A DNA stretch of 33,954 bases, taken from positions 1-33,954 of the forward strand of contig LSIB01000194.1 in the NCBI GenBank assembly GCA_001556025.1, read 5' to 3'. This DNA comes from Rhizobiales bacterium CCH3-A5. Its GTDB lineage: Bacteria > Pseudomonadota > Alphaproteobacteria > Rhizobiales > Beijerinckiaceae. The notes under the pieces are model-generated. The model saw nothing but the letters and a program-made list of their open reading frames with translations, was not told where the DNA came from and searched no databases. Of the stretch, positions 7,471 to 16,913 are shown in pieces (positions within the stretch are counted from its first letter, which is position 1; each line of letters begins with the position of its first letter). The position numbers and the translations under genes are program-made.

Positions 7471-8445
7471 ATGGAAATGCATCAGATCAGGTACTTCCTC
7501 GCGGTGGCTGATGAATTGAATTTCACGCGGGCCGCCGAGAAATGTCATGTCGCGCAACCCTCGCTGACACGAGCGATCAAGCTGCTGGAAGAAGAATTTG
7601 GCGGTGCCTTGTTCCACCGGGAACGTGCCAACACGCATCTTTCGGAACTCGGGCGCATGGTGATGCCGCATCTTGAAGATGTCTGGTCCCAGACACAGCA
7701 AGCGCGGCGGGTTGCAGATGCTTTCAAGAAACTGCAGCGCACCAAGCTCCGGCTTGGCGTGATGTGCACCATTGCCCCCAATCATCTGGTTGGGTTGTTC
7801 GTGGAGCTTCAGACCCGCCACAGGGGGATAGACCTTGAAATCATCGATGCGACCGCCCTGGAACTGCATGAGCGGCTACTTTCGGGCGATCTGGAAGTGG
7901 CCCTGTATTGTTCACCGCAAAACCAGACAGATGACCGGGTCCATGAAATGCCGCTGTTCCGGGAACAATTGATGATTGTGGTGAGTCCAGAGCATCGGCT
8001 GGCGAAGCAAAATGCTATCCGCCTCAAGGATCTCCACGGTGAACAGTATCTCGAACGCGCCAAATGCGAGTTTGGTACCGTCGCCGCGGCAAGCTTCAGG
8101 GAGCAGGGTGTCGTGGACGAAACAATCTGCAGTTGCGAACGCGACGACTGGATTCTGGCAATGGCTGCGGCGCAAATGGGCTACGCGTTCATGCCGGAAA
8201 GCAACGTCTCACATCGCGATGTTGTAGCGCGTCCCATGATTGAGCCGGAGTTCTGGCGTGAGGTCAATCTGGTGACGGTTCGCGGAAGGCCGCATTCACC
8301 GGCTGTCGGCGCACTTGTTCGCGAGGTGATGCAGGCAAAATGGCTGGGGCAGAAAGCCATTGCCGCACGGCAGGCAGGGCAACTGCCCGACGACATGGTC
8401 AACGAGGCCACCGCTGATTTTCAGCCGGACTACGATCTGAACTGA
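7471..8445 (+). CDS. LysR-family transcriptional regulator
   Basis: A 324-aa LysR regulator. The winged helix-turn-helix is at residues 1-60 (MEMHQIRYFLAVADELNFTRAAEKCHVAQPS..LTRAIKLLEEEFGG), followed by the linker helix and the two-lobed co-inducer-binding domain from about residue 90 (LRLGVMCTIAPNHL). The start matches the family exactly. It is divergent from bdhA, so 3-hydroxybutyrate catabolism is the likely target, although the ligand cannot be read from sequence. Its last 16 bases overlap the end of ndh on the opposite strand. The tail of about 25 residues after the effector domain is longer than usual. Confidence 0.92.
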   Translation: MEMHQIRYFLAVADELNFTRAAEKCHVAQPSLTRAIKLLEEEFGGALFHRERANTHLSELGRMVMPHLEDVWSQTQQARRVADAFKKLQRTKLRLGVMCTIAPNHLVGLFVELQTRHRGIDLEIIDATALELHERLLSGDLEVALYCSPQNQTDDRVHEMPLFREQLMIVVSPEHRLAKQNAIRLKDLHGEQYLERAKCEFGTVAAASFREQGVVDETICSCERDDWILAMAAAQMGYAFMPESNVSHRDVVARPMIEPEFWREVNLVTVRGRPHSPAVGALVREVMQAKWLGQKAIAARQAGQLPDDMVNEATADFQPDYDLN

Positions 8446-9722
8446 CGGCTGCGCAAACCCGTGATCAACCGCGCACCACGGTGGAAGGTCAAGTAGTTCC
8501 ACATCCAGTTGGTGGCTACGACGAACCGGTTCCTGAAGCCAATCAGGAAATAGACGTGGGCGACGCACCAGATGACCCAGGCCAGCCAGCCGGACAAGCG
8601 CAAACGTCCAACGTGAGCGACCGCACTTTTGCGCCCGATCGTCGCCATGGTTCCACCGTCCTTGTAACTGAAGTCTGGCAGGCTTGTCCCGCCAAGACGC
8701 GCCATGATGCGCCTTGCAACATGCTCGCCCTGCTGCTTGGCGACCGGTGCAATACCCGATAGCGGCTTGCCATCTGTGCGCAGGGTGTGAGCCGTGTCAC
8801 CGATCACGAAAACCTCGGGGTAGCCGGGCAGGGTGAGGTCCGGCGCGACCTTCACGCGGCCAGCGCGGTCGGTTTCTGCGGCCAACCACCGTCCGGCCGG
8901 AGAGGCTTCGACACCAGCCGCCCAGACGATGGTGCGACTTTCGATGCGGGTGTCACTGAACGACACGCCATCTTCATCGCAGCTGATGACGGGACGTCCC
9001 AGACGCACATCGACGCCGATATGTTCAAGCGCCTTGCGCGCCTTTTCCGAGAGCGCTGGATCGAACGCCGCCAGCAATTGCTGTCCACTCTCGATCAGGA
9101 CAACGCGTGTCTTGCGCGGATCGATATGCCGGAAGTCAGCCGCCATGGTACGTTTGGCAAGTTCCGCGATGGCTCCCGCCATTTCGACGCCCGTTGGTCC
9201 GCCACCGACCACGACGAAGGTCTGAAGACGGCGTCGCTCGTCGGCGTCCGGCTCGGCTTCCGCCATCTCGAAGGCGATCAGGATCTTGTGGCGCAGCGCC
9301 GTGGCGTCATCAATGGTTTTCAGACCAGGGGCGACCGCCGCCCATTCGTCGCGCCCGAAATAGGCATGGCTTGCTCCCGTTGCTACAATCAGCGTGTCAT
9401 AGCCGATGCGCCGGTTCGCTGTGATGACGGCGCGACCCTTGAGATCAATACCGGTCGCTTCGGCCAGAACAACCTCGGCATTGGCCTGTGAACGCAGAAT
9501 CGACCGGATGGGAGAGGCTATATCCGCAGGTGACAGGCCGGCGGTCGCCACCTGATACAGCAATGGCTGGAACAGGTGATGATTCTGCCTGTCGATCACG
9601 ACAATGTCGACGTCGGCACGGGACAAACCCTGCGCAGCCGAAAGACCGGCGAAGCCAGCACCAACGATCACGATGCGCGGCTTTACGCGCTGGCCCGGCT
9701 TAGCGGCCTGCGTCGGTTCCAT
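8430..9722 (-). CDS. ndh: Type II NADH dehydrogenase (NDH-2)
   Basis: A 430-aa FAD- and NAD-binding oxidoreductase. The FAD site is GAGFAGL at 21-27; the second nucleotide-binding fold is at about 170-185 (VVVGGGPTGVEMAG); the FAD-contacting VIGDTAH and the AKQQGEHVARRI quinone-site helix follow. The C-terminal amphipathic part (WLAWVIWCVAHVYFLIGFRNR) anchors NDH-2 to the inner face of the membrane. It passes electrons from NADH to quinone without pumping protons. GGGGAGA precedes the ATG at 9722. It converges on and overlaps the LysR gene by 16 bases; a small membrane protein gene lies 45 bases upstream and may share the transcript. Confidence 0.93.
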   Translation of the reverse strand: MEPTQAAKPGQRVKPRIVIVGAGFAGLSAAQGLSRADVDIVVIDRQNHHLFQPLLYQVATAGLSPADIASPIRSILRSQANAEVVLAEATGIDLKGRAVITANRRIGYDTLIVATGASHAYFGRDEWAAVAPGLKTIDDATALRHKILIAFEMAEAEPDADERRRLQTFVVVGGGPTGVEMAGAIAELAKRTMAADFRHIDPRKTRVVLIESGQQLLAAFDPALSEKARKALEHIGVDVRLGRPVISCDEDGVSFSDTRIESRTIVWAAGVEASPAGRWLAAETDRAGRVKVAPDLTLPGYPEVFVIGDTAHTLRTDGKPLSGIAPVAKQQGEHVARRIMARLGGTSLPDFSYKDGGTMATIGRKSAVAHVGRLRLSGWLAWVIWCVAHVYFLIGFRNRFVVATNWMWNYLTFHRGARLITGLRSRQFRS

Positions 9723-9767
9723 GGAAATCTCCCCTTTACGGCTGGCTTGGCGAAAGGACTCGCAGCA

Positions 9768-10424
9768 TCAGATAGCTGCCTTTGGAGTGGCCTGATCCCA
9801 TTTCTCAAAGATGTACGCTGCAACGGCACCGTAAATCACATGACCCGCGAAGCTCATGAATGAAAGCTGGCCGCCTTCGCCGAGCAGATAGAAGGACAGG
9901 CCGCCCAGTGGTGCGAAAATGCCCAAGGCATTGAGCCAGGTGAATGTGCCCCATGACAGGGCATCGGCGATATCATGACGGGGATTGATGAAACGCGAAG
10001 CGATGAGCGCGGTGACGATGATCAGAAAAATCAGATGAAATCCCATGCCCCGCCCGGCGATAGCTGCGACCACTACGGCTGCCGTGAAGGTTAGCCAGAC
10101 GATCACGTCGAGCACGAGGCCATACTTCGGAATGGAACGCGAGATGACGTAATATGCCACCGGATAGCCCACGATACCGACGATGTAGTGCATCGTTTCG
10201 CGGACAAGCCACGGCACACTGATGCCAAGGTTGTGCTGGAACAAGGCGTCAATAAGACCCGCCGGTTGCAGGGGGTAGCCCAACACGATCGTCGTGAAGA
10301 CACGCGCCCAGATTTCCCAAATCAAGAGGCCCGCCAATCCTCCCGCGAAGAGTTTGCCGAGGCTGGCAAGGGAAGGTACCGGTGGAATCTTCAGGGCGAA
10401 AAACCCCATTGTGCTCGTTGTCAT
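9768..10424 (-). CDS. Uncharacterised inner-membrane protein
   Basis: A 218-aa protein with six or so hydrophobic segments (for example LFAGGLAGLLIWEIWARVF, VLDVIVWLTFTAAVVVAAIAG, FHLIFLIIVTALIASRF, WLNALGIFAPLGGLSFYLL). The family is not recognised. The short cytoplasmic tail ends EKWDQATPKAAI. It lies directly upstream of ndh on the same strand with a 45-base gap, so a role linked to the respiratory chain or membrane redox state is possible but only inferred. The start at 10424 has no clear ribosome binding site. Confidence 0.75.
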   Translation of the reverse strand: MTTSTMGFFALKIPPVPSLASLGKLFAGGLAGLLIWEIWARVFTTIVLGYPLQPAGLIDALFQHNLGISVPWLVRETMHYIVGIVGYPVAYYVISRSIPKYGLVLDVIVWLTFTAAVVVAAIAGRGMGFHLIFLIIVTALIASRFINPRHDIADALSWGTFTWLNALGIFAPLGGLSFYLLGEGGQLSFMSFAGHVIYGAVAAYIFEKWDQATPKAAI

Positions 10425-10529
10425 ATCGACGATTTCCGTGTTCGTGGTTCCGTGGAGGGCACCAAATTGTGAGTAGAATGGCGAGCCCGGTCCTTCCGTT
10501 TCCCGCCCGGCATCACACGTATCAATCGC

Positions 10530-11018
10530 TCACATGGGCATATCTTGCTGGTCCGGCGGGATGACATCCGAGGACGTCAGGACCACTTCGCTGTTGGACT
10601 TGTTCTCCCACCAGTGGCCATGGAAATCACCGAATTCCGGCGTCCATTCTCCGGCCCTGTGTATGATCGGAACGGAGCATGAATTGCTGTGTTCGACGAT
10701 TTCACCCTTGATGATGTAGACGATCGAGGGCCGGTCATTGTGGTAATGCGTCGGCACGAAGCCGCCGGGCCCAATGGTAAGACGCCGCGTGCGCAGCAAC
10801 AGATCACCGGTACCGCGCCAGCCCTTGAGCGGGATGACAGCCAGCGTTTCGCGCTTCAGGTGCTTTTCAGCAACATCCTCAAGCTTGCTTGGCGTTTTGA
10901 GCACCTTGTCTGCCGGACATTCGCCCGCCTGCGCCTGGCCAGCCGCGAATGCTGTGACACCTGCAAGGGTGACAGCGGTCAGCACTCGCCGCATGGCAGA
11001 ATGGTTCATGAAATCCAT
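10530..11018 (-). CDS. Exported cupin-domain protein
   Basis: A 162-aa protein with a signal peptide (hydrophobic RVLTAVTLAGVTAFAAGQAQA, cleavage near residue 31) and one cupin barrel. The first cupin motif is visible as PGGFVPTHYHNDRPSIVYII with two metal-type histidines; the second contains GDFHGHWWENKS, with further histidines. Two cysteines of the mature part (GECPADK and NSCSVP) could form a disulfide. Reaction unknown; periplasmic single-domain cupins can be enzymes or binding proteins. AGGAGG precedes the ATG at 11018. It is on the same strand as the membrane protein and ndh and divergent from the patatin operon. Confidence 0.85.
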   Translation of the reverse strand: MDFMNHSAMRRVLTAVTLAGVTAFAAGQAQAGECPADKVLKTPSKLEDVAEKHLKRETLAVIPLKGWRGTGDLLLRTRRLTIGPGGFVPTHYHNDRPSIVYIIKGEIVEHSNSCSVPIIHRAGEWTPEFGDFHGHWWENKSNSEVVLTSSDVIPPDQQDMPM

Positions 11019-11297
11019 GTTCGGTCCTCCTGATGACAGTGGCGGATAAATGGCACCACTTGCCTTGAGGAGATAATCAACTCCGCACGGATGTTAAAAT
11101 ACGAACTCCCTTCCGAGACGATAGCGACCCGCTATCATCAGATCAGCGGCTCTGACGCATTCGGCGCATATAGGCGGCTGCTATGGAGTTCGAAGGCAAT
11201 CGGCATTTTCTTTTGTGAAGCCACCAATCCAGTGTTCGCTCGGAGCGTTCGCAGCTTCAGCCGCTGCGCAACATTGCAGAAACAGGGAGGTAGCATC

Positions 11298-12389
11298 ATG
11301 AATCGTCAGAATAACATCAGAGGTAGGGTCATCTCGTCCAATACGTTTGAACCGGAAGCCATTGTGACGAAGAAGATCAATGTCGCCTTGCAGGGCGGCG
11401 GAGCTCATGGGGCATTCGGATGGGGGGTGCTCGACAAGCTGATGGAAGATGGCCGGATTGATGTCGAGGCGATGTCTGCAACCAGCGCTGGCGCCATGAA
11501 TGCGACGGTCTTCGCCTACGGCTTCATGAAAGGCGGTCGGGACGGGGCGCGCGAAATGCTGGAGCTTTTCTGGCGCAGAACCAGCGACGCCGGAAGGATG
11601 TCGTCGCCCGTACAGTCGACACCGATTGACGCCTGGCTTCGCGCCTTTGGAATGAACCCGGAGCCACTCGCCTATCGTGCGTTCGAAATGATGACGCACA
11701 TGATGTCTCCCTATGAATTCAATCCGCTCAATTTGAATCCGCTGAAAACGTTGCTGACCGATACGGTCGATTTCGAGGAACTGCGCAAAGGTTCCACGAC
11801 CAAGGTGCGCCTTTGCGCCACGAGCGTGCGCACCGGAAAGCCGCGAATATTCAAGAACGAAGAGATTACAGCGGAGGCGGTCCTTGCGTCAGCTTGCCTG
11901 CCGCTTGTCTTTCAGGCGGTCGAGGTGGACGGCGAGCATTACTGGGACGGCGGTTTCATAGGCAATCCTGCGATTTATCCGCTGATCTATGATTCCACTT
12001 CGTCAGATATCCTGATTGTTCACATCAATCCCATCATCCGCGAGGAACTGCCGAAGCGGTCGGCCGATATCATGAACCGGGTCAATGAAATCAGTTTCAA
12101 TTCGTCCCTCATGCGCGAAATGCGGGCCATAGCGTTTGTCTCGAAAATGATTGACGATGACTGGATAAGGCCGGAAATGAAAGATCGCCTGAACCGAGTT
12201 AACATGCACGCCATTCGATCTGATGATGTGATGAGCGCATTCTCTGTCGCCAGCAAATTCAACACTGACTGGGATTTTCTGACAAATCTGCGTGATCTCG
12301 GTCGCGAAGCAACAGCTCTTTGGCTCGATACCCATTTTGACGACGTGAACGTTCGCTCGAGCGTTGATGTCCGCGGCGAGTATCTTTGA
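11298..12389 (+). CDS. Patatin-like phospholipase
   Basis: A 363-aa patatin-domain lipase. The oxyanion loop is GGGAHG at 33-38, the nucleophile is S63 in SATSAGAMNA (the usual first G of GxSxG is A here), and the dyad aspartate is D217 in YWDGGFIGNPA. The C-terminal 110 residues (RAIAFVSKMIDDDWI...LNRVNMHAI) match the extension seen in the patatin group often found with 3-hydroxybutyrate dehydrogenase genes. Patatins cleave acyl chains from lipids. The ATG at 11298 is chosen for the GGGAGG before it; the frame is open from 11091 without family-like sequence. Its stop overlaps the TTG start of the cyclase, so the genes are coupled. Confidence 0.9.
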   Translation: MNRQNNIRGRVISSNTFEPEAIVTKKINVALQGGGAHGAFGWGVLDKLMEDGRIDVEAMSATSAGAMNATVFAYGFMKGGRDGAREMLELFWRRTSDAGRMSSPVQSTPIDAWLRAFGMNPEPLAYRAFEMMTHMMSPYEFNPLNLNPLKTLLTDTVDFEELRKGSTTKVRLCATSVRTGKPRIFKNEEITAEAVLASACLPLVFQAVEVDGEHYWDGGFIGNPAIYPLIYDSTSSDILIVHINPIIREELPKRSADIMNRVNEISFNSSLMREMRAIAFVSKMIDDDWIRPEMKDRLNRVNMHAIRSDDVMSAFSVASKFNTDWDFLTNLRDLGREATALWLDTHFDDVNVRSSVDVRGEYL

Positions 12390-14344
12390 GCGGCCAGTCA
12401 CCAGTTCGGGCTTCGCCGGCCGGGGCCTTTGCGCCGCACAGGCCCGCGATCCGTCTGAAGACGGCGGTGACCCTGCTGGTGCTGGGCGGAACCCTGCTCA
12501 CCGCATTGCCGCTGCAGTGGGTGTGGTGGCGCACCGCACGCGAAGCGAGCTTCGAACTCGTTGAAGCCTTGAGCCAGCAGATCAGCTCGACCGTCAGGCG
12601 CGAGTGGTGGGAGCGCGTTATAGCAACAGAGGCGGCTCATGGGGTAGCGGCGGTGCTTCTCACCTCCGGACTGACCGAGCCTGAAATTTCCCGTGCGCTC
12701 GGCGCGGCGCTGGCCGCGACGCAGGTCCCGTCAGCGCTGTCGTTTGACGACAAGACAATCGGCCAGGTCCTTGCCACCCGAGGCGCGGATGGCAAAGCGA
12801 TTATCCATGTGATGCGCGGCGACCGCGAAAAGCCCGATCCCCCGCTCCAGCCAAGTCAGGCCGGATGGCGCGACGTTATAGCGGATCCCGCAGGCGGCGG
12901 CTCTGCCATTGCCTATTCCGGCCCATCGGACACACAAAGTCCTCTTTCCGTCTTCATCGGCATGGACCGCTTTTCCGATCTTCTGGGCGCAATTTCCGTT
13001 GGCCGGACCGGCGCGGCCTTTGTCGTTGATCCGCAAGGGATGGTGAAGGTTGCGCCCGGCCAAGCTGCCGCGACGATCTTGCGCCCGGTGGCCGAGGCTG
13101 CTGCAGCGATTGTGGCCGCCCGCCCGTCAGAACGTTTGAACATGACCGAAGCGCGGCGGCTGGTTATTCAGGATTCTGGATACCGGCTATCTTTCTCGCC
13201 TCTGGAGTTCAACGGTTGGCAACTCGTCGTAATCGTGCCGGAGGCAGAGTTTCTGAGCGGCATCGAAATGACGACCCGCCGTGCTCTGCTCAGCCTGATC
13301 GGCCTTTCCATCGTTCTCGGCCTTGCCGCAGCCGCCCTTGCGCAACGCGTGCTGTCCGAGCCAGTCGCCGCGCTGACGTCGGATCTGGCAAAGATTGAGC
13401 GCTTCGAGCTTGAGGAGATTTCCCATCGCTCCAGCGGCCTGCAGGAGTTCAACCAGCTTTCCCTCGCCATGACGCGCATGGCCTCCGGACTGGCCGATTT
13501 CGCAAAGTTCATCCCGACCGATCTTGTCAGAACACTGCTCGCCGATGGCGTGCGAGCGGCTCCCGGGGGTGAAACGCGTCAGTTGACGGTGATGTTCGCC
13601 GATGTCGCCGGCTTCACCAAGATCTCCGAGCGCATGGGTACCGCCGTCATCGAGGTAATCAGTGGCTACCTTGATGTCGTCTCTGGCACGGTCGAAGCGA
13701 ACGGCGGAACGGTGGACAAGTACATCGGCGATGCAGTCATGGCGTTCTGGGGTGCTCCGCGCCTGGATGCGGATCAGGCCCGCAATGCCTGCCGGACGGC
13801 GCTTGCTGTCATCGATGCCGTACGGAATTCGGGTATTGCCGATGAGCTTGGTGAGCCGCTTCTGGTCAGAATCGGCCTGCACTCCGGAGTCGCCGTTGTA
13901 GGCAACATCGGCTCCAGCCGCCGCCTGAACTACACAGCCATAGGCGATACAGTGAACCTTGCCAGCCGACTTGAGGGCGTGAACAAGGTTTTTGGAACGT
14001 CAATTTTGATCAGCGAAGAAACGAAAATTGCAGCGGGCGACGCATTTGTGACCCGCGAGCTTGCAGAGGTATCGGTGTTGGGCAGAGCCGAACCGATCCG
14101 TGTCCATGAACTCCTCGGAGAAAGCGGCATGACACAAAAGCCATCCTTTGCGCTTCTATACGAACAGGCGTTGGGGGCTTATCGTCAACGCAAATTTGCC
14201 GCTGCCATCCAACTGGTCAGGCAGGCATTGCAGGAGCGTCCGACAGACGGTCCTTCTGCGTGGCTGCTGGCGATCTGTGAGGGATTGCGCGATGCGCCGC
14301 CACCTTTGGCATGGCGAGGCGTGGTTCTGCTCGATTCCAAATGA
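12386..14344 (+). CDS. Membrane-bound class III adenylate cyclase with extracytoplasmic sensor
   Basis: A 652-aa protein: membrane helix at about 26-48, a periplasmic Cache-like sensor region to about 300, a second helix (about 301-320), a HAMP-like segment, then the cyclase domain at about 397-575 and a helical TPR-like tail. Metal-binding D406 (MFADVAGFT) and D449 (DKYIGDAVMAF) are present. K445 and D521 (YTAIGDTVNLASR) are the adenine-selecting pair, and N524 and R528 the transition-state pair, so ATP is the expected substrate. It probably makes cAMP in response to an external signal. The start is a TTG at 12386 that overlaps the patatin stop; no better start exists before the first membrane helix. 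Confidence 0.9.
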   Translation: MSGQSPVRASPAGAFAPHRPAIRLKTAVTLLVLGGTLLTALPLQWVWWRTAREASFELVEALSQQISSTVRREWWERVIATEAAHGVAAVLLTSGLTEPEISRALGAALAATQVPSALSFDDKTIGQVLATRGADGKAIIHVMRGDREKPDPPLQPSQAGWRDVIADPAGGGSAIAYSGPSDTQSPLSVFIGMDRFSDLLGAISVGRTGAAFVVDPQGMVKVAPGQAAATILRPVAEAAAAIVAARPSERLNMTEARRLVIQDSGYRLSFSPLEFNGWQLVVIVPEAEFLSGIEMTTRRALLSLIGLSIVLGLAAAALAQRVLSEPVAALTSDLAKIERFELEEISHRSSGLQEFNQLSLAMTRMASGLADFAKFIPTDLVRTLLADGVRAAPGGETRQLTVMFADVAGFTKISERMGTAVIEVISGYLDVVSGTVEANGGTVDKYIGDAVMAFWGAPRLDADQARNACRTALAVIDAVRNSGIADELGEPLLVRIGLHSGVAVVGNIGSSRRLNYTAIGDTVNLASRLEGVNKVFGTSILISEETKIAAGDAFVTRELAEVSVLGRAEPIRVHELLGESGMTQKPSFALLYEQALGAYRQRKFAAAIQLVRQALQERPTDGPSAWLLAICEGLRDAPPPLAWRGVVLLDSK

Positions 14345-14354
14345 GGCCTGCGCT

Positions 14355-15221
14355 GTGAGTTCAGACGAGCCCGCCGTCCCATCCCCCGTTGGCGACAAGA
14401 CACCCCAGGTGTCCGTCACGTTTTGGGGTGTGCGCGGTTCGGTGCCAGTGTGCAGCCGTGAATACATCGTTTTTGGCGGCAGCACGATGTGTCTCGAGGT
14501 GGAAGCCAATGAGCGCCGTGTAATTCTGGATGCAGGTTCGGGAATACGGCAGCTTGGCCAAATACTTTGCAAGCAGAAAGTAGCGAACATCGATATCGTT
14601 CTCACCCACTTTCACCTCGATCACGTCATGGGTTTGACGACATTCTCGCCACTCTTCCAGAACGGCACTTCGGTGGTCGTTCACGCGCCTATCCTGCAGG
14701 ATCAGCATCCCGAGCCTATCCTGCATCGCCTTCTGGGTGAGCCCTTTTTTCCCGTCCCAATGAGAGACGCCGGGGCATCCTTCACCATTCAGGGTTTTCA
14801 CCCGGGCGATGACATCCCTTTGGCGGGGTACCACATCCGCACCGCAAACCTGTCCCATCCCGGGGGTGCCTGTGGCTACCGCATGGATGCCAACGGACGC
14901 AGCATCGCTGTGATTACTGATCACGAGCACGGTTCAGTCGGGCCCGACCCCGAGCTGGTCGAGCTTTGCAGGGGAGTGGATATGATCCTGTATGATGCGC
15001 ACTGGGATGAGGGTCTTGACTACGAAGCCCATCGTGGCTGGGGGCATTCAACCTGGCAGGCTGGAATGCGCCTGATGGAGGCAGCAGGTGCCGGACGCCT
15101 TGGCTGTCTGCATCACGCACCCGAGGCAACGGATGATACGCTGTTAAGCCGCGAAGCCCGTTTGATCCAAGTTCATCATGCAAGCTTCTTTGCTCGCCAG
15201 GGGCGAACAGTTCTTCTGTAG
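14355..15221 (+). CDS. Metallo-beta-lactamase-fold hydrolase (possible cyclic-nucleotide phosphodiesterase)
   Basis: A 288-aa protein of the MBL fold. The metal motif HFHLDH at 85-90 (H85, H87, D89, H90) is intact, with later ligands in ANLSHPGG, VITDHEHG and LGCLHHAPE. The N-terminus (VSVTFWGVRGSVPVCSREY, then ILDAGSGIRQLG) is of the RNase Z/PhnP-like branch, which hydrolyses phosphodiesters. It begins with GTG at 14355, ten bases after the cyclase stop and preceded by GAGG. Its place behind an adenylate cyclase suggests it degrades a cyclic nucleotide or a product of the patatin; this is inferred from context. The frame open from 14148 lies over the cyclase and is not used. Confidence 0.85.
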   Translation: MSSDEPAVPSPVGDKTPQVSVTFWGVRGSVPVCSREYIVFGGSTMCLEVEANERRVILDAGSGIRQLGQILCKQKVANIDIVLTHFHLDHVMGLTTFSPLFQNGTSVVVHAPILQDQHPEPILHRLLGEPFFPVPMRDAGASFTIQGFHPGDDIPLAGYHIRTANLSHPGGACGYRMDANGRSIAVITDHEHGSVGPDPELVELCRGVDMILYDAHWDEGLDYEAHRGWGHSTWQAGMRLMEAAGAGRLGCLHHAPEATDDTLLSREARLIQVHHASFFARQGRTVLL

Positions 15222-15265
15222 ACACCCCATCTGCACACGAGGGGTTGTTCCGCGTTTCGATAATC

Positions 15266-15280
15266 GCAAGCTCAGCTTGC
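15266..15280. terminator. Short hairpin at the convergent gene ends
   Basis: GCAAGC (15266-15271) and GCTTGC (15275-15280) form a perfect six-base stem with loop TCA, which is also the MFS stop codon. It sits between the convergent hydrolase and MFS genes and could stop transcription from either side, but no T-run follows. Confidence 0.3.
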
Positions 15281-16507
15281 TGACAGCAATACTGTCTTAT
15301 CAAGATTACGGGCCAAGTATCCGGCAAGTACGAGCGCCGCACCAATGCCCGCGACGCATGCATTCCATCCGTACGTGTCAAAGAGAAACCCGAGCAGTGC
15401 CGTGCCGACAAGCCCACCAGTGAAGTAACTCGCAAGGTAGAGACCGCTGGCTGTCGCGCGGGACTCAGGTGCCGCACGGCTGACAAATCCTGTTGCTGCG
15501 GCCTGCGCAAAGAATGTTCCGATGGCGACGAGCGCCAAACCCGGGACGACCGCGACCAGATACGGAAGCGTTATGAGTGGCAAGCCGAGGCCCGCGACCG
15601 CCAGCGACATGATGAGCGTCCGTCTGGTTCCGAAGCGGGAAACCGCGTTGCCGGCCAGTGGCGTGGTGATGATGGATGGAATGAAGACGAGATAGACGAG
15701 GCCAATCGCCATGGGGGTGACCGACAAAGGTACCCGCACAAGCACGAAGTTCACGTAGGTGAAGACGCCGATAAACACGAACAGAATGCAGAATCCAATC
15801 ATGAACGCGGCACGCAACGTCGGGTTACGCAGCAGCTCTGGTATACGAACGGCCGTTCCGTGACTTTGGGGATCACTGGCGGTCGCGCTGCGGATCGTGA
15901 TGGCTGCCAGCACCGCCCCGGCCAGGTTGAGTGCGGCAAAGGCATAGAAGTTGAACGACAGTCCGAATCCGTCGGCTAGACCGGAGGACAGCATGCGTCC
16001 GACGAGATTGGAGGCGACATTGCCGGTGATGTAGGCGGCAAAGGCACTTGCTGCCTGTTCCTGTGACATAGCCGATTCACCCAGATGGGCGAGCGTTAGC
16101 GTGAAAGCCGTGGCCATGCATAAGCCCTGGACGATCCGCAAAGCTGTGAATGTGCCCAAGTCCGGCGCATGCGCGAGGAGCAATGTGGGGACCGCAAGGA
16201 TTGCAAGGCTTGCTACAATTCCGCTGCGCTGGTTGATCCGTCCCGAGAACAGCGCGGTCAGCAAGCCAGCAATCGCCATACCAATCGTGCTGGCGTTGAC
16301 GGCGACACTCATGGAAGCTGGGGTCACGCCGAAGTGCATTCGGAGTGACGGCAGGATTGCCTGCGTCGCAAACAGATCAACGACAGTCAGAAACGCGATC
16401 AGTCCAATCAGGAGATTTTTCGCCACCTCTGTACGATCCGGAAGGCGCTGGCTTTTGATGCCATGGCTCGCTTGCTCTCGCTTAGCGGTATCCAATGGAA
16501 GCTCCAT
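15272..16507 (-). CDS. MFS transporter
   Basis: A 411-aa major facilitator protein with twelve hydrophobic segments. The first (LLIGLIAFLTVVDLFATQAILPSL) starts after a polar N-terminus of about 28 residues. The loop between helices 2 and 3 reads GRINQRSGI, a weak form of the family A motif, and AVSRFGTRRTLI is its counterpart in the second half. The overall style is that of YnfM/Bcr-like drug or arabinose efflux permeases; the substrate is unknown. It is convergent with the cAMP-related operon and is the last chromosomal gene before the left inverted repeat of the island. Confidence 0.88.
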   Translation of the reverse strand: MELPLDTAKREQASHGIKSQRLPDRTEVAKNLLIGLIAFLTVVDLFATQAILPSLRMHFGVTPASMSVAVNASTIGMAIAGLLTALFSGRINQRSGIVASLAILAVPTLLLAHAPDLGTFTALRIVQGLCMATAFTLTLAHLGESAMSQEQAASAFAAYITGNVASNLVGRMLSSGLADGFGLSFNFYAFAALNLAGAVLAAITIRSATASDPQSHGTAVRIPELLRNPTLRAAFMIGFCILFVFIGVFTYVNFVLVRVPLSVTPMAIGLVYLVFIPSIITTPLAGNAVSRFGTRRTLIMSLAVAGLGLPLITLPYLVAVVPGLALVAIGTFFAQAAATGFVSRAAPESRATASGLYLASYFTGGLVGTALLGFLFDTYGWNACVAGIGAALVLAGYLARNLDKTVLLSAS

Positions 16508-16650
16508 GTTCGGTTTCCGGCCATGCCTTTGGCGGTGTGGGAGCCCGCACCCTTTGATCCTGACTATCGACTGGACAGCGAGAGACCGGAAATACTTCCT
16601 TGCTTGATGTTCGATAGGTCCGGGCTATCGATGGGAATAGCGCTTCCAAA

Positions 16651-16893
16651 TTGGTAAAAGAGCGCAACCATGGCATCCGCACTCGACCAATTGCAAAGCG
16701 GTTCCAGAGAGCCCGGTTGCCAATCCGGTCAAATGTCATTGTCCATTTGTCAGCGGTGAAACATATCCCACACTGGGATGTATATTTGATCAGAAATAAA
16801 AACTGGAAACCTGATTCCTTTGATTATTTTTATGATGTCTGCTTTTGGATTGATGAGCTGCCCTCTGGACTTCGTATTTGGGTCAACAGTTAG
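16651..16893 (+). CDS. Possible small unrecognised protein or gene remnant
   Basis: An 80-aa frame whose second half (VKHIPHWDVYLIRNKNWKPD, then FDYFYDVCFWIDELPSGL) is rich in aromatic residues and looks protein-like, whereas the first half is basic and less convincing. No ribosome binding site is clear. It ends inside the left inverted repeat, so it may be a chromosomal gene cut by the island. Not recognised. Confidence 0.28.
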   Translation: MVKERNHGIRTRPIAKRFQRARLPIRSNVIVHLSAVKHIPHWDVYLIRNKNWKPDSFDYFYDVCFWIDELPSGLRIWVNS

Positions 16894-16913
16894 CCTTCGC
16901 TGCACCGCACCAT
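16878..16913 (+). repeat. Left 36-bp inverted repeat of the island
   Basis: These 36 bases, read on the minus strand, match 32238-32273 on the plus strand with two mismatches (34/36). They begin TTGGGTCAACAGTTAGCC and end GCACCGCACCAT. The two copies face each other across 15.4 kb. No target duplication is visible outside them. The family is not recognised. Confidence 0.8.
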
